Shown here: positions 10,766-23,120 of the stretch, piece by piece
Layout of the letters: each line of letters starts with the position of its first letter
How positions within the stretch are numbered: the first letter of the stretch is position 1
Assembly: GCA_963681505.1 (NCBI GenBank)
Contig: OY811984.1
Coordinates: 4,384,858-4,448,857 of the forward strand
DNA from: Eunapius fragilis
Lineage: Eukaryota > Porifera > Demospongiae > Spongillida > Spongillidae
DNA length: 64,000 bases
Direction: 5' to 3'
Program-made: the position numbers and the translations under genes
Notes under the pieces: model-generated
Told to the model about the DNA's origin: nothing
The model's database searches: none
Seen by the model: only the letters and a program-made list of their open reading frames with translations

Positions 10766-11966
10766 CTAGGATTCACTTGTTCCTTCGTTTGCACACATCA
10801 CACAGTTCACACCCACACATTCTCTTGCACCTGTCCAAGTTGCTATATATGATTCTTCATCTGCAAACGTTTTGGTGGTGGCAAAGGCAATCACGGCCTC
10901 CAAAGATCTCTTCCTTTGGGTGACGTTTAACTTTAATAGCTCCTGGTTTTCACCCCACATCAGCACAGCTGATGAAAGCTTGCCATCCCTCCAGCCATTC
11001 CAGTCTGCTGGCAGATCTCTTTGAGAGAATAGGGCAATCCAAAGCAAATGACACCATGGACTTCAACATGATCTACTCCCAATCCGAAGGCACTTGTGGC
11101 AACCATGACTTTGGACTGACCTTCCCTCCAAGCCGAGCTGTAGGATGCATACGTCTCCTTGATGTCAGTTAGCAGTTCGAGAGATGGTGTGTATACAATG
11201 GCTCATTTGTCAGGTCCGTAGGCAGTCATGTGCAAGCCACATTTCTTCACCAGCTCATCTGCACTGCAGCCCATTTGATTACATAGCTGGTAACTCATAT
11301 CAGGGTCTGCCAAATAACAAAGGGAAGCTGATGAAAAATAGGCCTGCAGTCACTGTCCATTAGAAATATGTCTATGAATACACGACCAAGCTGGTTGGCG
11401 CAATGCAATTTCATCAAAGCACCTCATACTCCCTGCCCTCTGGGATCAGTAATAGCAGCAGCACATGAGCATCTGATGCAATGATGTCAGAGTATAAGAT
11501 CCAGTGGCTCTGAGCAGATATTTTAATTTCAATGCTATGGTGGGTACAATGACAACACTAGCCTTATAAGGGTTTAAAAATGCATAGAAGAAAAACAAAA
11601 TACTTTTTCCACATCTGGTAGGAAGAATGCATGGCCATAGCATTGCTTATCATGTGCAAAATATTGTCAATGGCTGCTCGCTGTTCATGTGATTGGAATG
11701 ACACCTGCTGGTCCTTTGTCTCTTAATGCAGCACACACTTCCTGTTGGAGTTGTACTTCACCACCCACTTTTGAGTTACTAAAAGACTCAGACACTGCAC
11801 AATGGCTTGTAGTGCACACTACAGCCTTGCTACCATAATTGTGCCTTCTCTGATGGGCCTCACAGCAAGCTGTGTTGTTGAGGAACTTATGCCTAGTCTC
11901 CGAGACATGCTGAAACTCGTACAGGGCTAAGTCTTCCAGCTGTTGATTAATAATCTTAGTAAACAC
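10766..11966 (-). pseudogene. Broken RecQ-like DNA helicase
   Basis: In minus-strand order I read HEQRAAIDNILHMISN, a Walker A block (LPTRCGKSILFF, with the usual second Gly changed to Arg), VVIVPTIALKLKYLL (motif Ia), and in other frames KVMVATSAFGLGVDH and VICFGLPYSLKEICQQTG (motifs V-VI). A Cys-rich end (RECVGVNCVMCAN) resembles the RecQ zinc-binding region. The pieces lie in different frames, and the arginine-finger segment after QQTG is scrambled, so the gene is dead. It probably belongs to a multicopy or transposon-associated RecQ-like family rather than the cellular repair helicase. Confidence 0.7.
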
Positions 11967-12025
11967 ATTTCATTTTCGTTATAATTATTGAGATTATTTT
12001 AATGAGCATTTCTTTTTAGATTTTA

Positions 12026-12300
12026 TTAGTTTTGTATAAAATCAAGTTTTGATTTGAATGTGTACAGGGTGGTACAGTTGATTATACACACAATTCTTTC
12101 AGATGGCTCAGTACATGCAAGGAAGGCTCTTGCATTAGAAAAACTAATGTACAGTTCTATTTGCTGTAGAGATTTGACGGGGCAAATGACTTTATGCAGC
12201 TGGAATTGGATTGATAGATGGCATGCTAGCTTGGAAAATATGTCTTTGGCAATTGGTCCCCAAGCCACAAATGATTCCACAACCAGAGGCACAAATAACT
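12026..12300 (-). pseudogene. RT-family terminal fragment ('PLVVESFVAWG' block)
   Basis: The minus strand reads PLVVESFVAWGPIAKDIF then SNARAFLACTEPS, matching the terminal block at 4.29-4.51 kb (PLVVEVFGGWGNEA ... NARAILAR). Open over about 85 codons but with no RT domain attached. Confidence 0.6.
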
Positions 12301-12309
12301 TCTTTGCTC

Positions 12310-13680
12310 AGTAGTAGCTGGTGCTGATAGCTGTATGGACTGCTTCAGAGCAAGTTGAGAGACAAAGTATTATCAAAAGCAGCTGCTTTACTACTGGACA
12401 CCGCACTTTCCAAAAGGATGTGTCGTTATTTGTGGTTCTCCTCACCCTATGAATTTTATCTTTATTTTGAACTTTCCTAAAATTACTTTGATGTTACGTT
12501 GCAAGCTGTCATCAGATGTGCATCATTGGGGAAATTCTTTTTAGTAGGAAGTATGTGCTTGAAGACAGGCCAACCTACAGTTTCGGCACTTAACTTTTGA
12601 CAGTCCAGCCTGTATCACTATGGGCGTCACTGAGCCATACGATGATTGCATGACAGGGAATATCACTGAGCCATATGAAGATACGTGTGAAGGATGTGTA
12701 TGACAGGGAAACGTTGCTGAAACCATGCTAGTCTCAGTGACCAGACCTTATTTAAATACAACACTTTGTTGAAATTTGTTTTCATGTTACTGGTGATGTA
12801 ATACGTCCGGTGCTGTGGTTTAAGGTCTGAGCACAAAACTAGCTACGCTTCGTGTCATGCACGTCCTGTATCATCACGTACCAGTGATGTAATACATTTA
12901 TTGATTTACAATTTAAGGTCTGGGTGCCGAGATTAAAACCATGCCTGCCAGGTACAGAACATATCCAGATCATGCATCAAAACACCCTGATCGCCCAACT
13001 TGCAATCGACCCAATGGAAGAAGCTTTAAGTTCCATAACCTGAAAGAGAAAAGTTTGTATATATATCATCAGCAGCATGCACCCTGAACCGAGAGCAGCA
13101 AAAAGTGCAGCTCCATCAACAAGTCACGTCTGTAGAAGATGCCGGAGGAGCCAGAAGACAACTACTACTTCCATACAATTTGACGTGACATTTCTCCACA
13201 TACAATAAATAAATGTTATTTGGTTGCTAATAGTTACCTAATGACTGTAATTTAGTCAAGGTTAAATGAATTCCAATCCTGAGCTCAGCGGATTTAGAAG
13301 TGGTGCCTTCTTTCATGATTGTTGCATATAGCACAGAATTTCACATCAACATTCCACACAAACGGTTAGGACAGCTGTATTATAAATACAATGAACTTTT
13401 TCTGTTGAGCTATGAACACTCAAGGCATCATGGAGGGGGGGCATTTGCACACCCCCCCCCCCCCCCCCCCCCCCCCCCCGGCAATTATGCAGAGATCTTT
13501 CATAAATGTATTGTAAGGTAAGGACACAAGTGGAAATCCTTATGTCAAATATTGCATCAGAGGAATCTGATTTGCTTTATAAGCCCAATTATTAAACCAC
13601 CTCCTCTAAAAGTGTTAACTCAACTTTGCCCCCCTTTGAGTTTTTTAGTCGATGAAACCCTGAACACCTAGAATTTAGAA
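12310..13680. other. Intergenic stretch without recognisable gene
   Basis: Only short chance frames. It contains a short near-repeat (GTGATGTAATA ... TTAAGGTCTG near 12795 and 12885) and a C30 homopolymer at about 13451-13480. No RNA gene recognised. Confidence 0.4.
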
Positions 13681-14148
13681 TTCTACTTGTACATATGAAA
13701 AACAGCTTGTCATTAAGGTGAGACAGTGGTCAACATCATCACTGTATACTGAGGAGCAGTAATTGATTATGAACACTAAACACAACTTAAATTTTATTGA
13801 ACTGTAGCATGATTTATTAATAATTCATGCATGTTGTTTCTCCTCCTAAATATTGTATTCCTATTCATGTATTCTCTTGTATCAAGATTATTATTATAAA
13901 CACAATAATATAATTTTTATTACACCTGTAGAAACCAAAATGCAAAAGTAGAAGGTCATGAGCGAAAGCTTAATAGGTATTCTTCATTTTAAACATATAC
14001 ATATAGCACTTCATCAAGCTGGCATGAACATAAGCCTCACTCCATTTACTTAGGATTGTAGATCATTTGAATCATCAGGTGAATATAAAAATCAGAAGAA
14101 ATAGTAGTATACATATGATCAAGATGGTGGTGCAGTTGTTAATAAGCG

Positions 14149-16642
14149 TCAAAGCTCTCCAAGTTCTCTTTGTTCAATAAGGTGATTGTCAATAGCCTTT
14201 TCCAAGCAACTCAGGTACAGATCAAGGCTCATGGTCGGTTTCTAAGCATATATTGAAAGTATAGTGCTGATGACACATTGACACCTGTAACATACCACAG
14301 CATAAAGTGCGTGTGCTAAAAATGGCATCTTTCTTAGTGATCGTCCACTGAAACCTTCACACTTCCTACAGGCAGTGCAATGATCAGAAGTAATAACAGG
14401 GTGCCAGTAGAAACGCACTATGTACCATGAAATGTCTCGTAGCCACAAGCTGAGCTTGGTAGCATCATTCTCGACAAACCTCATCACCTCAAGGGCTCTG
14501 TACAGCACAGAAATGCCAAGGAGGAATGCAAGCAGATAACCTACCTCAGATCAAGTATTTGCTGTGCTGGGGTAATGATTCCTGCCTGTTTATAAAAACC
14601 ACAGTGCAACCTGAATAATGGACTCATTAAATAATATAACTAACTTTCATCAGCTCTTTGATACAAGATTGGTATATTTTGAAAATTGCAGACATTGAAG
14701 GAGGACCAATGTACTGTTTGATATCTGCCCTGAATAAATGGAAGGCAACAAGTCAGTTTTGTGTAGTGGAAGCAAGAAAGGAAGTGAAAGCAGTTCCATC
14801 AAAATAAAGGAAGGTATATAAAGATTCCTCAAAAATTTGAAGGTCTCACAACAAACTTTAACTTCAAAGTAAGGCTAGATTTGGTTGCTCTCAACAAAAA
14901 AATGTAGCTTTTGCATCTCTACTTAAAACTCCCCCTACCAGTGAACCACTGCAACTGCAAATGTGACCATGACACTGCACACATGAGAATTACGAACAGC
15001 ACACTACACCATACATCACACAAAACCAAAAACATCTGTAGGAACTGAAACACATTTATATGCACAGATGATTAATGTATTACATACCTGTCAACAAATG
15101 CCAGATCTATAGCTCCGGTGATGTTGGATGTAGTAAGAATCAAAACATTCGGATATCTTTTGAGCTGATCAATTTGCGTTAGAACGGAGTTCACCACTCT
15201 GATTGCATCGGAGGGCTCACTTCCAGACATTGCTGACTTACGAGCTGCTGTTAGACTCTCTACCTAATGGCACAGGACTACTGAGTCTTACAACTGGTGG
15301 TACGTGTAGTTATTACCTCATCAATTAAAACACAGACAAGTGTTCCAGGGTCATCGATTAGCTCTTGAATTTTTTGGAACATTTTCTGGACAAGTTTTCC
15401 ACTCTAAAGGGAATGTAATGATACTGTACATAATATACACACAGAAGAAATTGATGTGAACCTCTGAAAACCACTTTGAGAACAGGCTGTGGCTGTTTAT
15501 CTCGACCAGCTGTCCATAACAGAACCTTTTTGAACACAGACCACTTGTAATATTTGTTCCACCCCCCATGTTTGCGGTGGCAAACCTTTCTGAGAGCCTG
15601 ATACACAGCTTCTGTGCTACTGCTTTTGATAACGATGTCTTCCCTGTTCCAGGAGGTCCTAGCAGGTTGAGCAGAGAATGGCCCTGGCATGTGACACCAT
15701 CAAGCCCTTACCATGAAGTAAGATAACCCTGTTCCATGATATTATATTTGAATCCACTCCCCTTAGAAAGCAGAAGAGTAAAGAAATAAATAAATCAATA
15801 CAACATATGGAACAGCTGGATACCTGTCTGAGAAAAGCATGGTTGTTTCAGCAAAATTGAGGAGCTTGTATGGCCATCGACCATAGTAACGTATATAGCA
15901 ACATAAGCACAATTATAGCACAGCCATTGGAACATAGCCATAGTCCATTGGAGCATTGCAAAATTGGAATATAGCAAGTCGATTGCAGTCGGTTGGAAAA
16001 CAAGCAGAGTCAATTAATTTATACATTGCAATACAACAAGAGTGGCTTACCCTCTGTTTGATATCAGCGTCGTAGACAAGACTTTCCCACATGCCATGAA
16101 ACTCCACTGCAAAAAGGGGGAAGAGTCATCTACAGTTAGTTATCTGAGAGTGAAAGTATTAAACCTCACCGTTAGGAAGAAGCCAGTGACTTGCAGCGGA
16201 CACGTCGGCGTCTTCTTCCAGTTCCTCCAGGACGGGCCCATCTTCGTGAAGTTGAAACACGTGCACGTGAATGTACAGCGATGACACGTCCACGAACTGC
16301 AGCGAGGTCTTTATTTTAAATTTATATATGCATGCATTTCTGTTTCACCTGCAAATCCTTAGGTACGTCCGATATGGACACCGAAACAACATGCTCTTGC
16401 AGAATCGGATCACTGAATTCGGTAATAACAAAGTCGCCAAACGCCAATCCTTGTTTTATGGTTTTCACCAACATCGTCTTTACGTGCTCTTTTATAATCG
16501 CTTGGCGCAGGGTGCTAGAAACAAGTTTATTACACCGGTATCCTTATTGGCATGCATTAGAGTACCTGCATTGGTTCTGACACACGTCTGCATGCAGGCA
16601 CGCGCCTTGACCGTCGACCGTTAGCTTGGACAGCTGCTCCAT
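14149..16642 (-). CDS. TRIP13: Pachytene checkpoint protein 2 homologue, AAA+ ATPase TRIP13
   Basis: Multi-exon gene. Start ATG complement at 16640-16642 (MEQLSKLTV), stop at 14149-14151 after EQRELGEL. Exons in order give [67 protein letters not shown], Walker [39 protein letters not shown], Walker [79 protein letters not shown], and the C-terminal lid [20 protein letters not shown]. All match the family, which remodels HORMA-domain proteins (MAD2, HORMADs) in the spindle checkpoint and meiosis. ATPase motifs are intact. It shares an 85-bp divergent promoter with BBS4. Confidence 0.93.
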
Positions 16643-16727
16643 TTGTATCTACCGCGCTGATGGCGGTCTAATGATCACGTGCATTAAAAATATGTAATCA
16701 CGAAATTGGAGGCGGTCGTAATAAATT
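16643..16727. promoter_or_regulatory. Bidirectional promoter between TRIP13 and BBS4
   Basis: Only 85 bp separate the two start codons. It contains an E-box CACGTG at 16676-16681 and a GATGGCGG sequence (about 16658), with a second ATGGCGGC at the BBS4 start codon itself. These resemble YY1-type elements common at TATA-less promoters. No TATA box and no clear RFX X-box are seen. Confidence 0.6.
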
Positions 16728-18218
16728 ATGGCGGCACAAAAAAGAGCAAGCGACCAACCGATTGCCGCCCTGGAGGCTACACGGGATGGCCTGTCAGTCC
16801 CAGTTGTAGAGACAGCGCCTCCACCAAATACGGGCCGCAAAGCAATGGAAGGAAGAGTTATCCGAGGATCGAAAGGTACCTGCTGTTTGCAAATATGCGA
16901 CTTTAATATGAGAAGGGCCGTTTATTCAGCGGGTGATATTCAGATATTCGAACGCAAGAACTGGCTGATCCATCTACATTATATTAGGAAGGATTTCGAA
17001 ACTTGCAAAGTTAGTTGGACGGAGTCATGTGGGTGTCAATGTTTACTGAGTGTGGGTAACCATGCCAACGTAGTGGTTTTGTATACATGTATAATAGAAA
17101 GAGTTTTGCTGTGATTATGTGATTCATGCCCAACGTGTAAACCATTATAATGTATTCTACAATCTTTTATATTTTATCTCTCCATATTCCACACCATGTG
17201 TGTGACCCCACCATGTGTGTGACCCCACCATGCTGCTTTCTTTGGGGTCTCCTCTCTACACAGCGCCCACACCTATGTATAAATACAACTTGTGTGCATA
17301 CATAATGAACAGATTTTTTGATTAAGATACAAAGCCTTTTCTTTTAAAGGTTGAGAGATTAAGATGCTGAACGGTGTGTGGGTAGGGTAAAGGGTGAGAT
17401 GGGGGTAGGGGTGAGATGGGGGTAGGGGTGAGATGGGGGTAAGGGGTGAGATGGGGGTAAGGGGTGAGATGGGGGTAAGGGTGAGATGGGGGTAAGGGGT
17501 GAGATGGGGGTAAGGGGTGAGATGGGGGTAAGGGGTGAGATGGGGGTAAGGGGTGAGATGGGGGTAAGGGTGAGATGGGGGTAAGGGGTGAGATGGGGGT
17601 AAGGGGTGAGATGGGGGTAAGGGGTGAGATGGGGGTAAGGGGTGAGATGGGGGTAAGGGGTGAGAATTGTCTGGCATGCAGAGTATGGTGTTTGATACGG
17701 AGGATCGTCAGGGGTATTTATCGCTATTGTCGCGAGCATTTTCATCTCACACATACACGTTTACTGATCTGGGGACTACATCACAATTTTATTGATTCTC
17801 AAACTGAATGATGATTACCTCTGGTGATGATCATCCATATCAAACACTATACCCCCTGCATGTCAGACAATTCCCATCCCTCACCCCACCCCTCACCCCC
17901 CACACCGCTCCCACCCCACACCCCCACTATTTGGCCAAACTTCAGCTTCTGGTGCTTCCTATCCGTAGATGCTGATAAAAGAGGTTTTGGCAGAAACTGA
18001 TGACATGTGTGAATATGCCTTCTACATATTAGGTAAGCCAGTGGTCTGTTAAGTTGCAATGTGAAGGTTCCTCTGGGTATAGGTCTAATACTTAGGCAAG
18101 AGGGCAACATCCAGACCTCCCTTGAGGCTTTCCAGAGTGCCACCAAGCTGAACCAGAACGATCCTCTTGCCATCAAGCAAGTGGCTCGGTCCCTGTAAGC
18201 AAGTTCTGTTTGTCTACA

Positions 18219-18286
<68 letters not shown>

Positions 18287-21200
18287 TGTTGTACATTTGT
18301 GTGTGTGTGTGCATGTACATGTTGATGTGTGTTTGTTCATGCATGTGTGTAATGTGCATGTGGGTGTTGTGCAGGCACATGTGTATTGTGTGCATGTCCA
18401 TGTGTGTACATGCTTGTGTGTGTGTTGTGTGTGTGTGCATTGTGTGCGTGCACGTACATGTTGATGTGTTCATGCATGTGTGTGTGTGTGTGTGTGTGAT
18501 GTGCATGTGGGTATTGTGTGTGCAGCCATGCACATGTGTATTCTGTGCATGTGTGTACATGTTGATGTGTGTCTGTGTGTTGTGAGATGTATCATCAATG
18601 CTGTACCCCAGTTTCTTACTTGGGAAGCACAAGGCAGCACTGGAGGCATATACTGAGGTCCTTGCTCTTAGTCCCCATGATTGGGTATGCGCAGTGGTGT
18701 ATGACCCATACAGTGTATTGTATGTATTGCATGTGGTACATGTCATTTGATGTGTATGCAGGTCTCCATTTGTAACGTTGATTTATATCATGTGACCTTG
18801 GCATGTGATGCACTTGTGTACATGTTTAGGCTGTACCGCATGATTAGTGGCATGCAATTTGTTGATGCAATGCAGCATGTGATGTAGTTCTGGCGTGTGA
18901 TATGGCAACGTAATACATGCATGACATGTGGACTTCAGTCCCGCTAGGTATGTGTCATAGTGTGATGAACATGTGTGTGTTGTGATCTTCTGCACATAAT
19001 AGGAGATTGTGCACAATCAAGGTGTCTGCTACATCCATTTGAAGGAATATGAAAAGGTGTGTGCCTTGAATATATTAATTCCTTCCATTTTTTATTTGGT
19101 GATCATTATCATTATGTGCGGGTATGTGCAGGCTATAGAAGCATTCAAGACTGCCCTTAAAATGAGTCCCCAGACCATCACTTATCTGCAGCTCGGGAGA
19201 GCTCACTTAAAGATAGGATCAGCAGAGAATGCGATAGAGGTTTTTAAGAAGGCTGTCAAGTGAGAGGGTTAAAAATTTTGCAGCTGATAGTTATGCACTG
19301 GTACCACTCCTACTATTAGACATAACCCTGAAGACCCTGACCTTCTGTCTACTTTGGGATTGCTCTACCTGCAGGTATGGAGAGGAGGACAGTGCAGTTG
19401 TATTTCATTATACTAATTTGTATTCAGACCAACTGCACTGAGAAAGCCTTTGAGTGTTTGGGGAGTGCCCTCACATACGATCCAGGAAATGGAAAGGTTT
19501 TATTAAGGAAGGTGGTGGGACTGTGCAGTACCCTAATACACTTTGCTCCCACAAGGCAATCCTGGCTGCGGGAGCAATGATGCAGCAACACGGAGACTTT
19601 GATGTTGCCCTGAGCAAGTACAAGGTAGCGGCTTGCAACACGCCCGAGTCACCACAGTTGTGGAACAACATTGGAATGTGCTACTATGGAAAGAAGAAAT
19701 ACGTAGCTGTGAGTACGACTTGTTGATGCGTATGCATGTAGCCTGTGTAGGGAATAGTGTTTTACTGTGAGTGGTATGTCTTTGGGGTTAGGGAGGCTGT
19801 TTCGCTCTCCAAGAAGATATGTGTCCTGACCTTTTCTGTACTGCAGGCCATATGCTGCTTGAAGCGTGCGACCTACTTGGCTCCGTTTGATTGGAAGATC
19901 CTTTACAACCTAGGCCTTGTTCACCTCACTGTTCATCAGTATCCTCTCGCGCATGACCTTCCATTTGTGTGTATGTGCACGCATTGGGCCGCCTGTTCCC
20001 TAACGGAGCTGTGCAGATATGCTTCAGCATTCCATTTTTTGAGTGCTGGCAGTGGATTGAATGCAAAGTCTGCCCAGCTGTTCATGCTCTTGGGCAGTAC
20101 GTTTGTTGCCTTTGGCGTGTTGGCTTGAAATATGCTGGCTTTTTTTTTTTGTTGAGCAGCTGCGTTGTTCCACTTGAAAGATAATGAAAATGCTATTGCT
20201 GCCTATGAGCAAGCATTGACCCTTGAGAGGTTAGCTGGATAATTATAACCCTACAGGGATAGTTGTTAGTTACAATTGAATCTCTATGAAGTAATAGATT
20301 TTTCCATAACTTAATACTCTCTATGAAGTAATAGATTTTTCCATAACTTAATACTATTTCCATTATCAAGGTTTGTTTTTAATTAACTAAAATAGTAATG
20401 AGGAAGTGAACATGAAGGATATTGTTCAGTGAGATTTTTAAGGTCATGTTTTGACTTGAGAAAAGCCTGCATAGGCGCCCATTTTTAGAAGAAAAAAAAC
20501 TAGGCTTACTGGAAACGTGAACATGAACATGACAGACGGTCCAGGGCTGCGAGATGTCCTGTTTGTCAATGAGTCTTTGCAGAAAGGCGAACCCTTCATT
20601 GTTTTAACCATAATTATTTGTGCAATTGGTATTGTTGGCATTTTTAGAAAGTGTATATATTTTTGATGGCAGTACTTTACTAGCCACAGCGACTTCATAT
20701 ATTCAAGTAATGATATATAGCAACTCAAATTCCAACATAATCCTGATTTGATGGTGTGTTTTTTTGTTGTCATTATTAAATTTAACTGCAATTATTCATA
20801 CATCACTGCATGATAAGTACATGTTTGGCATAATACTCTCTTTAATTGCTGGAGTAGCATTGCATATTGACTGTAGAGTTGTTGGAGGGCAGAGTTTCTG
20901 TGTTGGAACTTAGTTATGACAGTTGCAGCGTGAATTACTTTGTTATAACATAGATGTATTAGAGCATGCTAAATCCTATTTCTATCTCCGTAAGGGCAAA
21001 TACATTTTGCATACTGCATGTAGGTTATCTGTTCTAACTGTTCAATGCTCCCATATAATAGCACTCTTTTGCCCTTGGAAGCCCTCACTTATCTAATTTT
21101 GCAATGGGTGCTATATTACATGTGTTACTGTAGGGACCATGTTAAAAAAAGATGACAGCTACTAGATATTTTCATGCGAATAGTGGGACAAGCTTTGGGC

Positions 21201-22065
21201 ATGTGTGATATGGTGCTGCTAGAGTGTTGTGCACCAAAGCATCCTCTGTACACCGCCGTAGGGACAACCCCCTGGTCCACCTCAACTATGCTGTCCTCCT
21301 GTACAACTCTGGGGACATGAGGGCTGCAGCAAAGCACTTTGCACAGTACCAGAAGTCCCAGAAGAGGGGGGATGTTGACTCCAGTGATCCTGAAGTAAGT
21401 AACCTGCTCCCTAAAGGCATCATAAGAAATCATAAGAATTATTTTGTGCCAATCTAATTAGGAGGTTTGTATACCAACCAAATGAGTTAAAGTTATTCCC
21501 ACTCATCAAATATGAATTGTTTCAGGGACATCATACTATGTAACTACATGTATGTAACGTTGCTCGTGACGATACAACACATCTCAACTGGTGCTGTTGT
21601 GTTGTTAGGTCTGGAGACACGTGGTGTCTGGATATTGCCCTTTGAGAGGTCCGGACCCAGGTTATTCCTAGTTGCTGTGTAGTTAAGGGATTGCCTAACT
21701 ACTAGATTTTCATGGTAACAATATGTATATGTGTATATCCTAGCATCTTGAGCAAGCATACATGTATGCCATGAAGTTTGTCAGCTAAACATAGTCATCT
21801 GATTGGACCCAGGGAGTTTGGTACTTGTTGTGAAAAACTCTTCACTCTCTGCATCTAGGTTCAAGAGATTTTAACCAAACTTGGACCCATGCTGCAAGTG
21901 GGAGAAGAGCTGGCTCAAAGTGTCATTGCCAAGAAGGATGGTAAGTTGTGGCTGTGAAGGTTTGTGCGATCACGAAGGCATCTGTATGTGTGCAGTGCAA
22001 GCACATGAGGAGAAGGTGGACGACTGGGGTGAAGAAGATGTACCTGCTGCACAGTTGGCTAAAAG
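16728..22065 (+). CDS. BBS4: Bardet-Biedl syndrome 4 protein (BBSome TPR subunit)
   Basis: Start ATG 16728. Exons with consistent phases include 16728-16875, 16930-17009 ([20 protein letters not shown]), 17983-18032 ([13 protein letters not shown]), 18101-18194 ([20 protein letters not shown]), one near 18612-18683 ([17 protein letters not shown]), then exons near 19.0, 19.14, 19.32, 19.43, 19.56, 19.85, 20.0, 20.16, 21.25, 21.86 and 21.996-22.065 kb. Diagnostic stretches are [38 protein letters not shown] and [19 protein letters not shown]. About ten TPR hairpins cover almost the whole protein, as in human BBS4 (519 aa). BBS4 helps the BBSome carry membrane cargo in cilia. The last exon reads [19 protein letters not shown] and then either splices at a consensus AAAAG/GTAAG or reads one more codon into TAA at 22067-22069. 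See the fusion finding. Confidence 0.93.
17390..17664. repeat. 18-bp minisatellite in BBS4 intron 2
   Basis: About 15 copies of GAGATGGGGGTAAGGGGT and close variants in the sense strand. G-runs of 4-5 occur throughout the array, and each unit contains GGTAAG, a perfect 5' splice-site core. Confidence 0.95.
18220..18560. repeat. (TG)n and degenerate TG/CATG-rich intron
   Basis: A long TG tract followed by TGTGCATGTG variants fills the intron between the BBS4 exons at 18.19 and 18.61 kb. It yields long Cys/Val or His/Thr frames on both strands that are not genes. Confidence 0.95.
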
Positions 22066-23120
22066 GTAAGATGGGGGAGGAGGGTTGGAGGGGGGAGGAT
22101 GGTTGGCTGAGGGGGTAAAGGTAATATTAGGATTGTGTATGATAGAGGGAGGCAGATGACAGGGGAATGCGATATAGGGGGTGGAGAAGTTGGGAGGGAG
22201 GAATCAACATATTGTGTATAGTGAAACATAGCAATCATGTGAATCAACTACTTATATGTGTCTGAGCTGAATGGTGGAGGGGGAGGGGCATGGGGAAGAT
22301 GAGTGAGTGTTCCTTAATCTCTGTATCTCATCAAAGCTTCTTTTCCAGTTGCAAAAAAAAAAATGTGTTGAAAAGAGTGCTTTCAATGACCTTCTTCATT
22401 GCCCATTTTAATAACTGATTTGTGTGAACATGATTTTACAACAAATATAACAAATTTGGCAACTAAAACAATATTGGTGCCACATTTTACTCCCATTGCT
22501 GCCTGTCAGACCAGGGGCGGATCCAGAAATTTTCGAAGGGGGGGCACCAATTATTAAATGGTATTAATTAGTGAGAAATGGACGTGGGTCACAGACAGGG
22601 GGTGGGTGCGGCCCGTGTGAAACCCAGAAGCTTTGGTAGCTATACGTTTAAAATGCAATTTAAAACGCTATATTGCGTGACTATGAATATATAATTAGAA
22701 GGACGAAAGGGGGGCACGTGCCCGGTGACCCCCCCCACCCCTTGATTCTGCTAGCAGAGTGATTTCATAAGATTGTTTCTCATACAGTAGGGATGGGGTA
22801 ATATTGACTCAGAAAAGGATTTATAGTTCCTGAAATACAATGTTTTCACCAAAGGAGTTCATATGGACTAGTGCTTTATAGTTTAACGGTAACCCAGTCC
22901 AGAAATGGTTAGGAAACAGACTTTTACTTTTTTAAAAATCTTTTTTTGTATGCTTGGAATTATGTGGGTTTTGACCAGCTGTTTATGATGACACTATCAA
23001 ATACAATATCTTCATTTATTTGACTTGACCTTGGCAATTTTCTACACTGGTGTTAAAATGTTCATGAGCACAGAACCCAGGGCACATCACCTTAGCCTTG
23101 CCTTTCTTTTCTGTGCATAG
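22066..23120. other. Intron or spacer between BBS4 and phosphatase exons
   Basis: 1,055 bp bounded by GTAAG (22066) and ...TGCATAG (23120). No AATAAA, transmembrane segment or extracellular domain is visible in it. It carries a repeat-like segment at about 22510-22745 whose ends are GGGGCGGATCCAG and CTTGATTCTGCTAGCAG, with G/C runs just inside, resembling the 4.0 and 26.8 kb elements. Confidence 0.5.

Noticed and set aside
17273-17754. Minus-strand frames of repeated LTPYPH/SHPLPP
   Set aside because: Translation of the 18-bp intronic minisatellite.
17847-18746. 299-codon His/Thr/Met-rich minus-strand frame
   Set aside because: Antisense of TG-rich BBS4 intron plus BBS4 exons.
22060-22250. 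Pro-rich minus-strand frame in the BBS4-PTP intron
   Set aside because: Arises from a G-rich intron tract. No homology or splice context.
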